64,000 bases of DNA from Cellvibrionales bacterium (GCA_016713115.1 JADJPU010000001.1:1550001-1614000); one strand, 5' to 3'. Positions 1 through 8,819 are shown, counted from the stretch's first letter. Made by a program: numbers and translations. Notes: generated by a model from the sequence alone, not told the origin.

Positions 1-1
1 C

Positions 2-121
2 GATAACGCCAAATGCGACGGCCCATGCGCGCTGCCATTAAATAAATTGGAGGCTTTTCTCGGTCAAATGAAAGCCGTGGATGATGTGGTGAAAAGCCTA
101 CCCGCGCTCACCATTCTTTAA
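2..121 (+). CDS. kdsA: KdsA, 3-deoxy-D-manno-octulosonate 8-phosphate synthase (C-terminal end only)
   Basis: The last 39 codons of a gene that enters from the left edge. The reading frame gives a tail with the motif KCDGP, followed by LPL, then FLGQMKAVDDVVK, which matches the C-terminus of KdsA from memory of the E. coli protein. KdsA condenses phosphoenolpyruvate with arabinose 5-phosphate to make KDO-8-phosphate for lipopolysaccharide. Placement immediately before eno is the usual order in gammaproteobacteria and supports the call. Nothing can be said about the rest of the gene. Confidence 0.85.
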   Translation, partial: DNAKCDGPCALPLNKLEAFLGQMKAVDDVVKSLPALTIL

Positions 122-163
122 ACAAAGTTAAAAACTGAAAACCAAAATTGAGGAGATCCCCCA

Positions 164-1453
164 ATGAGTAAGATTATCGATATCAAAGCCTTTGAAGTAT
201 TGGATTCGCGCGGCAATCCCACGGTGATGGCAGAAGTTGTTGTGGAAGGTGGTTTTGTCGGCAGCGCATGCGCGCCGTCGGGTGCATCAACCGGCTCGCG
301 TGAAGCACTGGAATTGCGTGATGGCGATAAAGCGCGCTATCTCGGCAAAGGTGTATTGAAGGCGGTCAACAATGTGAATACAACAATTCGCGATTTATTG
401 CTGGGAAAAAATGCGGCAGAACAACGCGCCATCGATAAAATTATGATCGACGCAGACGGCACGGATAACAAAGCCAATTTGGGTGCCAACGCCATTCTCG
501 CGGTGTCTTTAGCGGCGGCGAAAGCGGCGGCAGCGGCAAAAAATATTCCGCTGTATCAGCACATTGCAGAAATTAATGGCACGCCGAACCAATACAGCAT
601 GCCGGTGCCGATGATGAATATTATCAACGGCGGTGAACACGCTGATAACAATGTGGATATTCAAGAGTTCATGGTGCAGCCTGTCGGTGCGCCAAATTTT
701 GCCGAAGCTTTGCGTTGGGGCGCAGAAATTTTTCATGCGCTAAAAAAAGTTTTGCAGGCTAAAGGTTTGAATACAGCCGTGGGCGATGAAGGTGGTTTTG
801 CGCCGAATTTGTCCTCCAATGCTGAGGCTTTAGCGGTTATCAAAGAAGCGGTAGCGAATGCCGGTTACAAGCTGGGTACAGATGTGACCTTGGCGCTGGA
901 TTGCGCATCGTCCGAGTTTTACAAAGACGGTAAATATGTACTCGCTGGCGAAAATAAATCATTCGATTCCGCAGGCTTTGCGGATTATCTCGCTGGTTTA
1001 TGTAGTGAGTATCCGATTATTTCCATCGAAGACGGTCAAGACGAAAGCGACTGGGCGGGCTGGAAACTGCAAACAGAAAAACTGGGCGCGAAAGTGCAGT
1101 TGGTGGGCGATGATTTGTTCGTGACGAACACCAAGATTTTGAAAGAAGGTATCGAAAAAGGTATTGCCAATTCCATTTTGATTAAATTCAACCAAATCGG
1201 TTCGTTGAGTGAAACCTTGGACGCGATTGCGATGGCCAAAAAAGCGGGCTACACCGCCGTAATTTCGCATCGCTCAGGCGAAACCGAAGACAGCACCATT
1301 GCTGATCTCGCGGTGGCCACTGCCGCAGGGCAAATCAAAACCGGTTCATTGTGCCGTTCAGATCGCGTCGCGAAATACAATCGTCTGTTGCGCATTGAGG
1401 CGGAATTGGGCGGCAAAGCGCCGTATCGCGGTCGCGCTGAGTTTCGCGCCTAA
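164..1453 (+). CDS. eno: Enolase (phosphopyruvate hydratase)
   Basis: Enolase interconverts 2-phosphoglycerate and phosphoenolpyruvate in glycolysis and also serves as a scaffold partner of RNase E in gammaproteobacteria. At 429 residues it is full length. Visible signatures are SGASTGSREALELRDGD near the N-terminus, the loop GDEGGFAPN, the metal-ligand segment SIEDGQDESDW, and the signature LIKFNQIGSLSETL with its catalytic lysine, followed by SHRSGETED. The start is well placed: AGGAG at 151-155 lies eight bases before ATG. It sits 42 bases after kdsA and 17 before ftsB, so it is probably read in the same operon. Confidence 0.98.
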   Translation: MSKIIDIKAFEVLDSRGNPTVMAEVVVEGGFVGSACAPSGASTGSREALELRDGDKARYLGKGVLKAVNNVNTTIRDLLLGKNAAEQRAIDKIMIDADGTDNKANLGANAILAVSLAAAKAAAAAKNIPLYQHIAEINGTPNQYSMPVPMMNIINGGEHADNNVDIQEFMVQPVGAPNFAEALRWGAEIFHALKKVLQAKGLNTAVGDEGGFAPNLSSNAEALAVIKEAVANAGYKLGTDVTLALDCASSEFYKDGKYVLAGENKSFDSAGFADYLAGLCSEYPIISIEDGQDESDWAGWKLQTEKLGAKVQLVGDDLFVTNTKILKEGIEKGIANSILIKFNQIGSLSETLDAIAMAKKAGYTAVISHRSGETEDSTIADLAVATAAGQIKTGSLCRSDRVAKYNRLLRIEAELGGKAPYRGRAEFRA

Positions 1454-1470
1454 GAGCGGAGTGACCCACG

Positions 1471-1770
1471 ATGAAATGGGTCGTTTTTGTTTTGGTGTTG
1501 CTACTCGGTTTTTTGCAATACCGTTTGTGGGTGGGCGAAGGAAGCTTGGCGCAAATCGCTGAGCTTAAACGCGATATTCAACAACAAAAGTTAGAGAACG
1601 CGCATTTGTTGTCGCGCAATCAGGCATTGGCTGCAGAAATTGATGCGCTGAAAAAGGGAAGTAGTGTGGAAGATCGCGCTCGTCGTGATATGGGTATGAT
1701 TCGCAAAGATGAAACCTTTGTGTTGATTGTTGACGAGCAGGAAAAGGCTAGGAATGACAAGCAGCGATGA
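1471..1770 (+). CDS. ftsB: Cell division protein FtsB
   Basis: A 99-residue bitopic membrane protein with a short cytoplasmic start, a membrane segment at about residues 3-19 and a periplasmic coiled coil at about 28-62, ending in the family motif VEDRARRDMGMIRKDETF. FtsB forms the FtsQLB complex, which links the divisome to septal peptidoglycan synthesis. Its place between eno and ispD is the standard gammaproteobacterial order. GGAG at 1458-1461 precedes the ATG. The 3' end overlaps the preferred ispD start by 17 bases, so translation of the two is probably coupled. Confidence 0.95.
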   Translation: MKWVVFVLVLLLGFLQYRLWVGEGSLAQIAELKRDIQQQKLENAHLLSRNQALAAEIDALKKGSSVEDRARRDMGMIRKDETFVLIVDEQEKARNDKQR

Positions 1771-2464
1771 GTCGCGTTTTTTTGCGGTGATTCCTGCGGC
1801 GGGAACGGGTAGTCGTTTTTCCACGCAAGAAGCCAAACAATACATGCCTCTGTTGTCATCCACGGTGTTGGAGTGTGGCGCAGCCACCTTGTTGCAATTA
1901 AAAAACTTACAACAGTTAGTGATTGCGATTCACTCTGAAGATACGCGTGCTGCTTTGTTGCCGCAGCTGCAAGATGTACGCGTGCGTTTTGTTGTGGGTG
2001 GTAATGAACGCTCCGATTCTGTGTTAGCTGCTTTGCATGCATTGCAAGATGTAGCAACAGAAAATGATTGGGTGTTGGTGCACGATGCAGCGCGCCCTTG
2101 TTTGGCAGAGAAAGAATTGCAGCGTTTGTTGAGTGAGCTATCGCAAGATACGGTTGGTGGTATTTTGGCTGTGCCGGCGACAGACACGCTGAAACAAGTG
2201 ACAGGTGGTGCCGTAAAAAACACATTGGATCGTCGCGAAATTTGGCAAGCACAAACGCCGCAGATGTTTCGTTTTGGTTTGTTGTTGGCAGCCTTGCAAT
2301 CATCGCGCGACAAACAATTAGCAGTCACAGATGAAGCCTCAGCAATGGAAGCAGCTGGTCATGCTGTAAAAGTGGTAGAAGGCGCACGCAGCAATATCAA
2401 AATTACTTATCCAGGAGATTTAGCCTTGGCGGCGTTTTATTTGCAGCAGGAGCAACAAGCATGA
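1754..2464 (+). CDS. ispD: 2-C-methyl-D-erythritol 4-phosphate cytidylyltransferase IspD
   Basis: IspD couples CTP to methylerythritol phosphate, the third step of the non-mevalonate isoprenoid pathway. The nucleotide-binding signature VIPAAGTGSRF lies at the N-terminus and the family segment VHDAARPC in the middle. The frame is open from 1727, but the ATG at 1754 gives a normal 236-residue protein that begins just before the Rossmann-like strand, with purine-rich AGGAAAAGGCTAGG just ahead. It overlaps ftsB upstream and shares the ATGA junction with ispF downstream. Confidence 0.95.
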   Translation: MTSSDESRFFAVIPAAGTGSRFSTQEAKQYMPLLSSTVLECGAATLLQLKNLQQLVIAIHSEDTRAALLPQLQDVRVRFVVGGNERSDSVLAALHALQDVATENDWVLVHDAARPCLAEKELQRLLSELSQDTVGGILAVPATDTLKQVTGGAVKNTLDRREIWQAQTPQMFRFGLLLAALQSSRDKQLAVTDEASAMEAAGHAVKVVEGARSNIKITYPGDLALAAFYLQQEQQA

Positions 2465-2946
2465 GTTTTCGCATTGGGCAGGGCTACGATGTGCATCGTT
2501 TTGGCAAAGGTGATCGCGTGATGTTGTGCGGTGTCGCTGTGCCGCATGAGCAAGGTGTGATTGCGCATTCTGACGGCGATGTGGCTTTGCATGCGTTGTG
2601 TGATGCACTGCTCGGTGCGTTGGCCTTGGGTGACATCGGTCAGCATTTCCCCGATACCGATGCGGCCTATAAAGGCGCAGACAGTTGTGTGTTATTGCAG
2701 CGCGTGTACCAACTGATCACTGCAAAAGGTTGGCAATTGTGCAATGCTGATATCACGATTGTTGCGCAAGTGCCGAAAATATTGCCGTATCGTGAACAGA
2801 TGCAACAACGCATCGCGCAGGTTATGAATGTGGCACCGGATAAAATTAGTGTAAAAGCTACTACCACGGAAAAATTAGGCTTTGCAGGGCGCAAAGAAGG
2901 CATTGCGGCGCAGGCGGTTGTTCTGCTCGAATCTTTATCTGTATAA
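2461..2946 (+). CDS. ispF: 2-C-methyl-D-erythritol 2,4-cyclodiphosphate synthase IspF
   Basis: IspF cyclises CDP-methylerythritol 2-phosphate, releasing CMP, in the methylerythritol phosphate pathway. The 161-residue protein has the metal-binding motif GYDVHRF at the N-terminus, SDGDVALHAL, and the C-terminal segment VKATTTEKLGFAGRKEGIAA. Its ATG overlaps the ispD stop by four bases (ATGA), the classic ispDF coupling. It is followed after five bases by truD. Confidence 0.97.
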   Translation: MSFRIGQGYDVHRFGKGDRVMLCGVAVPHEQGVIAHSDGDVALHALCDALLGALALGDIGQHFPDTDAAYKGADSCVLLQRVYQLITAKGWQLCNADITIVAQVPKILPYREQMQQRIAQVMNVAPDKISVKATTTEKLGFAGRKEGIAAQAVVLLESLSV

Positions 2947-2951
2947 GCACG

Positions 2952-3929
2952 ATGTCTTTTGATCTGAATTTCCCTTTTGCATATCAATCACTGGCTGCCA
3001 GTGCGGTTTTTCGTCAAAGGCCTGAAGATTTTTTTGTGGGCGAGCAGTTGGGTTTTCCACTCTCCGGTCAGGGAGAACATTTGTGTTTGCATATCGAAAA
3101 AACGAATCAGAATACGGTGTTTGTTGCCAAGCAATTAGCAGAATGGGCTGGCATCAAGCAGATGGATGTTGGTTATTGCGGTTTGAAAGATCGCCACGCA
3201 GTAACGCGTCAGTGGTTCAGTTTGTATTTAGGTAAACGCGAACTGGATATCTCTGCTTTGCAAATTGCAGGCTGCACCGTATTGGCGGTATCCAAACATG
3301 ACTGCAAGCTGCGTCGCGGCATGCACGCGGGCAATGCGTTTGTGATTCGTCTGCGCAATGTGCAAGGTTCCATAGATGCACTGGAACAGCGCTGGCAAGC
3401 GATTGTGAAACAAGGTGTGCCAAATTATTTTGGTGAGCAGCGCTTTGGGCGCGGCGGTAGCAATCTACAGCAAGTAGAAGCAATGTTGGCAATACATGCG
3501 AAACAGTGGCGCGAGCGTAAATACCAATTTGCCGTTTCAGCATTGCGTGCATGGTTATTTAATCGTGTGCTGGCAGATCGTGTTGTTCAGGGTGATTGGC
3601 GTGAATGTGTGGCGGGTGATCCGGAAGCAGTTTCTACCGGCCCTCTGTGGGGGCGCGGCCGCAGCAAGAGCCAAGATGTGTTGGCGCAGCGCGAACAAAA
3701 TTTGCTGGAACCTTACGCGCAATATTGTGAAAAGTTGGAGCATGTGGGTTTGCAACAAGAGCGGCGCGCGTTGCTGCTGCCGGTTGCCGATCCGCAATTT
3801 CAACGCGATGAAAATGATGTGATATTGCGTTTTGTATTGCCCGTCGGTACATATGCAACTGCAGTATTACGCGAGTGTTTACAGCTGGAGAATGCGCAGG
3901 CATTTGACAGCCAAGTCCCTGTGCTATAG
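2952..3929 (+). CDS. truD: tRNA pseudouridine(13) synthase TruD
   Basis: TruD isomerises uridine 13 of tRNA-Glu to pseudouridine. The catalytic aspartate lies in the segment GYCGLKDRHAVTRQW, and the later family block PNYFGEQRFGRGGSNL is intact. At 325 residues it is of usual length. It follows ispF by five bases as in many gammaproteobacteria. In those genomes surE normally comes next; here the next gene is pcm. Confidence 0.95.
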   Translation: MSFDLNFPFAYQSLAASAVFRQRPEDFFVGEQLGFPLSGQGEHLCLHIEKTNQNTVFVAKQLAEWAGIKQMDVGYCGLKDRHAVTRQWFSLYLGKRELDISALQIAGCTVLAVSKHDCKLRRGMHAGNAFVIRLRNVQGSIDALEQRWQAIVKQGVPNYFGEQRFGRGGSNLQQVEAMLAIHAKQWRERKYQFAVSALRAWLFNRVLADRVVQGDWRECVAGDPEAVSTGPLWGRGRSKSQDVLAQREQNLLEPYAQYCEKLEHVGLQQERRALLLPVADPQFQRDENDVILRFVLPVGTYATAVLRECLQLENAQAFDSQVPVL

Positions 3930-3930
3930 T
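3904..3930 (+). promoter_or_regulatory. Possible sigma70 promoter for pcm-nlpD
   Basis: A perfect TTGACA at 3904-3909 is followed by TATAGT at 3925-3930, with a 15-base spacer, shorter than the preferred 17. It lies over the last codons of truD and 28 bases before the pcm start. The call rests only on the hexamers. Confidence 0.35.
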
Positions 3931-3958
3931 TCAGGTCGTTACTGTTTGGTGGTTTTGT

Positions 3959-4639
3959 GTGAGTGATTTGAATTTTGATGGCCGAGGGATGACATCGCGT
4001 CGCACACGCGATCGTTTGATTGAGCGTTTGATGGATCAAGGCATCAGTAATTTTGAAGTCATCAACGCCATTCGAGAAACGCCACGCCATATTTTTGTAG
4101 ATCCCGCCTTAGAGCATCGCGCTTATGAAGATGACGCGCTGCCGATTGGCTACAACCAAACGCTGTCGCAGCCCTATACCGTGGCGCGTATGTCGGAGTT
4201 GTTGCTGTCGCGCGGGCCGCTCACGCGCGTGTTGGAAATTGGTTCGGGATCGGGTTATCAAACAGCGATTTTGGCGCAGTTGGCAAAAAAGGTTTACAGC
4301 ATGGAGCGCATTGAGCCACTGTTGGAAAAAGCCAAACAGCGCATGCGTTTGCTCAAGCACGACAATGTTTTTTTGCGGCATGCCGATGGTGCTATTGGCT
4401 GGGAAGAGGCTGGCCCTTTTGATGGTATTTTATCAGCGGCCGCCCCCTTGGAAATTCCAGAGCGGTTACTACAGCAGTTGGCACCGGGCGGCGTGTTGGT
4501 GTCGCCAGTTGGTGGTGACGAACAACATTTGGTGATGGTGTATCGCGATGCGGAAACGGGCGAGTACGAACATATTCCTGTAGAGCCTGCGCGTTTTGTG
4601 CCTTTTGTGCGCGGCGTTGTGCGTAAAAATATTGAATAA
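3959..4639 (+). CDS. pcm: Protein-L-isoaspartate O-methyltransferase Pcm
   Basis: Pcm methylates isoaspartyl residues in damaged proteins using S-adenosylmethionine, starting their repair. The 226-residue protein carries the substrate loop LPIGYNQTLSQPYTVA, the SAM-binding glycine motif LEIGSGSGYQTA, and the late block LAPGGVLVSPVG. The start codon is GTG at 3959. It follows truD directly and is followed by nlpD after 19 bases. Its usual upstream partner surE is missing. Confidence 0.96.
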   Translation: MSDLNFDGRGMTSRRTRDRLIERLMDQGISNFEVINAIRETPRHIFVDPALEHRAYEDDALPIGYNQTLSQPYTVARMSELLLSRGPLTRVLEIGSGSGYQTAILAQLAKKVYSMERIEPLLEKAKQRMRLLKHDNVFLRHADGAIGWEEAGPFDGILSAAAPLEIPERLLQQLAPGGVLVSPVGGDEQHLVMVYRDAETGEYEHIPVEPARFVPFVRGVVRKNIE

Positions 4640-4658
4640 ATAAATGGAGTGAATAGCG

Positions 4659-5522
4659 GTGAAATCTAGCGCAATCACAGTAATGTTTATATTGACCTTG
4701 GCGGCAGTAGTTTTAGCGGGCTGTAAAAACACAGCACGCTTGCCACCTATTGAACAAATGGCGCAGCCGCCGAGTATTCGTTTGAATTATCACATCGCTT
4801 CGCGCGATGATTCGCTGTACACGATTGCATGGCGTTACGGTGTTGATTTTCGTGAATTGGCGCAGCGCAATCGTATTGCAGCACCGTATCGCTTGCATGC
4901 AGGGCAAAAAATCATGTTGGCAGATAGTGATACCGCTACGCGTTTAGCTGCATCGCGTACGGTGGCTACACCGCGAGGCGTGCAAGTAACGGCGATTGCC
5001 GATGATCAGTCAGTTGTAGAAGTGGCATCTACCGCACCATCTGTCGCAACAAGTAGCGCTGCAAAAACTGCACCTACTGTAGTGGCGAATTCGCAGTCCG
5101 TTGCGCAAGCTGAGACACCTACTGTTGCCGCGCCTGCTGCTGCGAGCAGTAATAGTCGTTGGTTGTGGCCGACAAATGGCCGTTTGATTACGCTGTACTC
5201 AGCCAATGATCCGCTGCGTAAAGGTATTGATTTGGAAGGAAAGCAAGGTGACCCTGTGAAAGCGGCTGGTGCGGGTTCTGTGGTCTACGCGGGTAGTGGT
5301 CTTGCTGGTTACGGACAGTTGATTATCGTCAAGCACGACGAGCAATTTCTCAGCGCTTATGCACACAACAATAAATTGTTAGTTGCCGAAGGGGATGCGG
5401 TGAAAAAAGGGCAAGTGATTGCAGAAGTTGGCTCGAGTGGCACCGACAAAAACAAACTGCACTTTGAGATTCGCAAATCGGGCAAGCCGGTAGATCCACT
5501 GCTTTATTTGCCGCGGCGATAA
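4659..5522 (+). CDS. nlpD: Lipoprotein NlpD-like, LysM and degenerate LytM (M23) domains
   Basis: A 287-residue envelope lipoprotein. The signal peptide ends in a lipobox (VLAGC, cysteine about residue 21). A LysM domain (about 45-90) is followed by an Ala/Thr/Ser-rich linker and a C-terminal M23 domain (about 168-285). The zinc ligands are degenerate: the first motif reads RKGID rather than HxGxD, and the second KLHFEI rather than HLHFEV. This agrees with NlpD acting as an activator of the amidase AmiC rather than as an enzyme. Start is GTG with TGGAG upstream. In many relatives the rpoS promoter lies inside nlpD and rpoS follows; here mtnA follows on the opposite strand. Confidence 0.92.
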   Translation: MKSSAITVMFILTLAAVVLAGCKNTARLPPIEQMAQPPSIRLNYHIASRDDSLYTIAWRYGVDFRELAQRNRIAAPYRLHAGQKIMLADSDTATRLAASRTVATPRGVQVTAIADDQSVVEVASTAPSVATSSAAKTAPTVVANSQSVAQAETPTVAAPAAASSNSRWLWPTNGRLITLYSANDPLRKGIDLEGKQGDPVKAAGAGSVVYAGSGLAGYGQLIIVKHDEQFLSAYAHNNKLLVAEGDAVKKGQVIAEVGSSGTDKNKLHFEIRKSGKPVDPLLYLPRR

Positions 5523-6610
5523 GCTCCGCTGTCGCGCAGGTTTTGTAAACCCTCGCTTGATGCGGGAAAAACACCGTATTCGGTGATCAGGCCGCTGACT
5601 AAACGCGCTGGTGTGACATCAAATGCATAGTTGGCAGCGTGTACTTGTTCGGGTGTCACACGCACATGCTGCACAAAGTTATCGGTGGGGTGTACGCCCA
5701 ATACATGCGTTAACTCAAAACTGTCGCGTTCTTCGATAGGGATTTCATGTAAGCCATCGCGCACCGTCCAGTCGATGGTGGATGTGGGGAGAGCTACATA
5801 AAACGGCACATTGTTGTCTTTGGCAGCCAGCGCTTTGAGATAAGTGCCAATTTTGTTGCAAACATCACCTTGTGAGGTGGTGCGATCCGTGCCGACAATG
5901 CACAAATCTACCAAGCCGTGTTGCATGAGGTGGCCGCCGGTGTTGTCGGTGATGTAGGTGTGCGGAACGCCTGCTTGTTGTAATTCCCAAGCGGTGAGTG
6001 CTCCCTGCAAACGCGGACGCGTTTCATCCACCCATACATGCACAGGGATGCCGGCGAGATGCGCTTTATAAATAGGCGCTAAGGCCGTTCCCCAGTCAAC
6101 TGTAGCAATCCAACCGGCGTTGCAATGTGTGAGGATATTGACGGTGTGTTTTTCTTTTTTTTGATAGATTGCTTCAATCAACGTCAAGCCATGATCGCCA
6201 ATGGCAGAACAGACTTCGGCATCTTCATCACAGATTTTTTTTGCTTCGGCTAATGCGGCGTTTGCTTTTTCGCCCCGCGCTGTTGATGCAATGCTTGCTC
6301 TCACGCGCTCCACCGCCCAGCGTAAATTGATGGCAGTTGGTCGTGTGGCGATGAGTTGTAGTGCAGAGGATTCTTCGTGTTCCGGTGAATCATCGGCGCG
6401 TAGCGCAAAATACAAACCAAAAGCAGCACAGGCACCGATCAACGGTGCGCCGCGCACTTGCATACTGCTGATGGCGTGGCAGACATCGCCCAAGCTGTTC
6501 AGTGAAAGTTGTTTGATCTGATGCGGCAGTAATGTTTGATCAAAAATTGTGGTGCAGTCTGTGCGTTCGTCATGCCAGATACTGCGGTAGTAAGTGTCTT
6601 GGATATACAT
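5504..6610 (-). CDS. mtnA: S-methyl-5-thioribose-1-phosphate isomerase MtnA
   Basis: MtnA converts methylthioribose 1-phosphate to methylthioribulose 1-phosphate in the methionine salvage pathway. The 368-residue protein has the eIF2B-like fold signatures: MQVRGAPLIGACAAFGL near the start, HCNAGWIATVDWGTAL with the catalytic cysteine, and later DLCIVGTDRTTSQGDVCNKIGTY. It converges with nlpD and overlaps its end by 19 bases. No other methionine salvage gene is in the window, although speD at 54.7 kb starts the polyamine route that produces methylthioadenosine. Confidence 0.95.
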   Translation of the reverse strand: MYIQDTYYRSIWHDERTDCTTIFDQTLLPHQIKQLSLNSLGDVCHAISSMQVRGAPLIGACAAFGLYFALRADDSPEHEESSALQLIATRPTAINLRWAVERVRASIASTARGEKANAALAEAKKICDEDAEVCSAIGDHGLTLIEAIYQKKEKHTVNILTHCNAGWIATVDWGTALAPIYKAHLAGIPVHVWVDETRPRLQGALTAWELQQAGVPHTYITDNTGGHLMQHGLVDLCIVGTDRTTSQGDVCNKIGTYLKALAAKDNNVPFYVALPTSTIDWTVRDGLHEIPIEERDSFELTHVLGVHPTDNFVQHVRVTPEQVHAANYAFDVTPARLVSGLITEYGVFPASSEGLQNLRDSGAYRRGK

Positions 6611-6626
6611 TGCGTACGGCCTGTGT

Positions 6627-7070
6627 TCAATAGCGATCGAGGTTTTCTTCTACAACGGGAATGGCCGGTGCTGGGGGAAGGGTTTTTTTTGTTGCAGGTT
6701 TTGCGACTTCCGCTGCAGTAGTAGTGCTGTCTTCTGGGGCTGCAGTTTTATCAGCTTCACACATCAAATACAGACGCACATCGGTGATGGATTTTCCGTG
6801 ACGAAAAGAAAACAAAGCGGTTTTGCCAGGGGCAATCACCGTGTCGCGACCGTTGGAAGTCTCTTGGCGGTTCGTGATCATATTCGCATCGCAAATCACG
6901 GAGCGTCGTTCGTGGTTGGTGACATACAGCGTGGTTTCCACAGTGCTGCTAGAAACATTGTAGTTCACCACCAGTCCTTTCAACTGCGGGAACACTTGGT
7001 AGCGCGGCCCGTTGGCGAGCGCGGTGATGCTGATCAAAAAAATAGCGAGAGCGGTGAGAGTATTGCGCAT
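6627..7070 (-). CDS. Small secreted protein of unknown function
   Basis: A 147-residue protein with a signal peptide (about residues 1-19, cut after ALA) followed by a beta-rich body and a Thr/Ala/Pro-rich tail. Two cysteines in the mature protein (in VICDAN and LMCEAD) could pair in the periplasm. I do not recognise a family. It lies 16 bases upstream of mtnA on the same strand, so the two may be co-transcribed. Function is not inferred. Confidence 0.7.
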   Translation of the reverse strand: MRNTLTALAIFLISITALANGPRYQVFPQLKGLVVNYNVSSSTVETTLYVTNHERRSVICDANMITNRQETSNGRDTVIAPGKTALFSFRHGKSITDVRLYLMCEADKTAAPEDSTTTAAEVAKPATKKTLPPAPAIPVVEENLDRY

Positions 7071-7227
7071 GTGGGCGATTCTTGATGGGTGGATAACAGA
7101 GGAGCAGTGTAAAGCCGAATGCCGTGGAGGTGAACGAAGCTTTGACAGAGGTCAGGGTTTGGCGTGTCGCGCTGCGTAGAATGGCGTGGGTGCAGAAGTG
7201 CAGGGGATTGTCGCAATGGGTTATCTG

Positions 7228-7256
7228 GTGACAATCTGTTTATAATGCGCCGCGTT
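7228..7256 (+). promoter_or_regulatory. Probable sigma70 promoter for rubredoxin
   Basis: GTGACA at 7228-7233 and a perfect TATAAT at 7251-7256 are separated by 17 bases. They lie 31 bases before the rubredoxin start, so the leader would be about 25 bases. This also argues against the longer open frame from 7164 being translated. Confidence 0.7.
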
Positions 7257-7286
7257 GCCGGTTTCGTATTTTTGTGTGGAGGCTAT

Positions 7287-7460
7287 ATGGCTTACAGAAA
7301 GTTTGAGTGCGTAATTTGTGGGTTTATCTACGACGAAGAGAAGGGTTTGCCTGAGGAGGGCATCGCGCCTGGCACAAAATGGGAAGATGTGCCAGAAGAC
7401 TGGGAATGCCCAGAGTGCGGCGTGAGTAAATATGATTTCGAAATGGTGCAAGTTGCCTAA
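7287..7460 (+). CDS. Rubredoxin
   Basis: A 57-residue iron protein with one Fe held by four cysteines, here C8, C11, C41 and C44 in CVICG and CPECG. Rubredoxins carry single electrons, for example to alkane hydroxylases or in oxidative stress defence. The sequence is of the RubA type seen in pseudomonads. The start is the ATG at 7287, preceded by GTGTGGAGG; it fits the promoter at 7228-7256 and the family length. No reductase or alkane hydroxylase is adjacent. A terminator follows, so it appears monocistronic. Confidence 0.95.
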   Translation: MAYRKFECVICGFIYDEEKGLPEEGIAPGTKWEDVPEDWECPECGVSKYDFEMVQVA

Positions 7461-7511
7461 GATTGGCGGTTAGACGCTTCCCATCGGCCGTCTAGATCGT
7501 ATCACCAACCC

Positions 7512-7541
7512 AACAAAGGTCGCCTGCTGGCGGCCTTTGTT
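7512..7541 (+). terminator. Rho-independent terminator after rubredoxin
   Basis: Arms 7512-7524 and 7529-7541 pair over 13 bases with one G-U pair around a TGCT loop. The T run after it is weak and interrupted. It closes the single-gene rubredoxin transcript before the MFS gene. Confidence 0.75.
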
Positions 7542-7568
7542 GTTTCTGTATTTGTCATTGTAAATTTC

Positions 7569-8798
7569 ATGGTTTTATCCCTAAAATCACCTACATCGCG
7601 CTGCCCTAACCCGCTTTCTTATTGGGTGCTGCTGCTCACTGTGACTGCGTACGGTGTAGTCAATAATGTAGTGTTCAGTTTACTGCCGCTGATTGGCACC
7701 AGCCTTGGTCTCACCACGCGTCAGATCACTTTAATCGGCAGTTGTGCTGCACTGCTGGTGTTTTTGGTGAGCCCTTGGTGGGGCAGAAAAAGTGATCAGT
7801 GGGGGCGGCGGACTTCAATTTTGATTGGTGTTTGTGGCTACTGTTTTTCCGCGTTGTTGCTGGTGTTGTTTTTTACGCTGAGTCAGTTGCAGCGCATCAG
7901 CGTAGAAACCCTGTATTACGGTGTGTTTGCTAGCCGCTTATTGCAGGCGTTTCTGATCGCGGCCATGTTGCCAGCAATCACGGCTTATGTAATTGACATT
8001 ACCGCACCGGATGAACGCGCGGTGGGTTTGAGTCAAACCGGTGCGGCGCACGGCGTAGGTGCCATCGTCGGCCCCTCTTTGGTCATGCTGGCCGCGTGGT
8101 CTCTGTTGCTGCCGCTGTATGCAGCAGTAGGTTTGGCGCTGCTGATTGCGGTGCTAGTGGCAAAATTTTTAGTTGAACCCAGCAAGCGTGCAGACAGTGC
8201 ACAGAACACATCTATGGGTGCAAAAAAACTGAGCTACTTCGACCCGCGCTACCGATATTTGTTGTTAGTGGGAGTGGTCGTGTATTTGGGGATGGCGGTA
8301 TCGACGCAAATGATGGGCTTTTATTTGCCGTATGTGATTCAGCGCGATGCCTTGGGTTCCGCCACAGCCTTGGGTACAGCGCAGGCATTGATGGCTGGAG
8401 CAACGGTATTTGGTCAGCTGGTATTGGTGCAGCGTTTGAGTTGGTCGCCTGCGCGTCTTTTGCGAGCTGGTATTCCAACGATGGCTGTCGGTTTTGGATT
8501 GATCGCCACCGCTGCGGGCTTGGTTCCGCTGTGTGCTGGTGTTGTGTTATTGGGTTTAGGTCTGGGTATCACCGGCCCTGGTTTTTCCGCTGCTGTTTCG
8601 CTCAGCGTTGAAAGCCACGAACAGGGAGCTGTTGCGGGATTTCTTGCTGCCTGCCCAGCACTGGGCTATGTCATTGGTCCTTTTGGCGCGGGCATGCTGT
8701 ACGAGTGGCATCCACGCTCCCCTTTTGTGTTGGTTGCATTGTTGTTGTTGGTCGCTTGGTTGATATTGCATTGGCAAAGTAAGCGTTCGAGGCAATGA
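7569..8798 (+). CDS. MFS transporter
   Basis: A 409-residue major facilitator protein with about twelve hydrophobic segments. The loop between segments 2 and 3 carries the family motif WWGRKSDQWGRRTSI, and the motif VGLSQTGAAHGVGAIVGPSLV in segment 5 resembles motif C of drug:H+ antiporters, which suggests export. The C-terminal half has the matching LGLGLGITGPGFSAAVS block. Substrate is unknown. It stands alone between the rubredoxin terminator and a 297-base non-coding stretch. Confidence 0.88.
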   Translation: MVLSLKSPTSRCPNPLSYWVLLLTVTAYGVVNNVVFSLLPLIGTSLGLTTRQITLIGSCAALLVFLVSPWWGRKSDQWGRRTSILIGVCGYCFSALLLVLFFTLSQLQRISVETLYYGVFASRLLQAFLIAAMLPAITAYVIDITAPDERAVGLSQTGAAHGVGAIVGPSLVMLAAWSLLLPLYAAVGLALLIAVLVAKFLVEPSKRADSAQNTSMGAKKLSYFDPRYRYLLLVGVVVYLGMAVSTQMMGFYLPYVIQRDALGSATALGTAQALMAGATVFGQLVLVQRLSWSPARLLRAGIPTMAVGFGLIATAAGLVPLCAGVVLLGLGLGITGPGFSAAVSLSVESHEQGAVAGFLAACPALGYVIGPFGAGMLYEWHPRSPFVLVALLLLVAWLILHWQSKRSRQ

Positions 8799-8819
8799 GA
8801 GGTTTAGCTAGTCTGTGAT

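Noticed and set aside
1620..2303. 227-residue open frame on the minus strand over ftsB/ispD
   Set aside because: Antisense shadow of two clear genes, with no motif or ribosome site.
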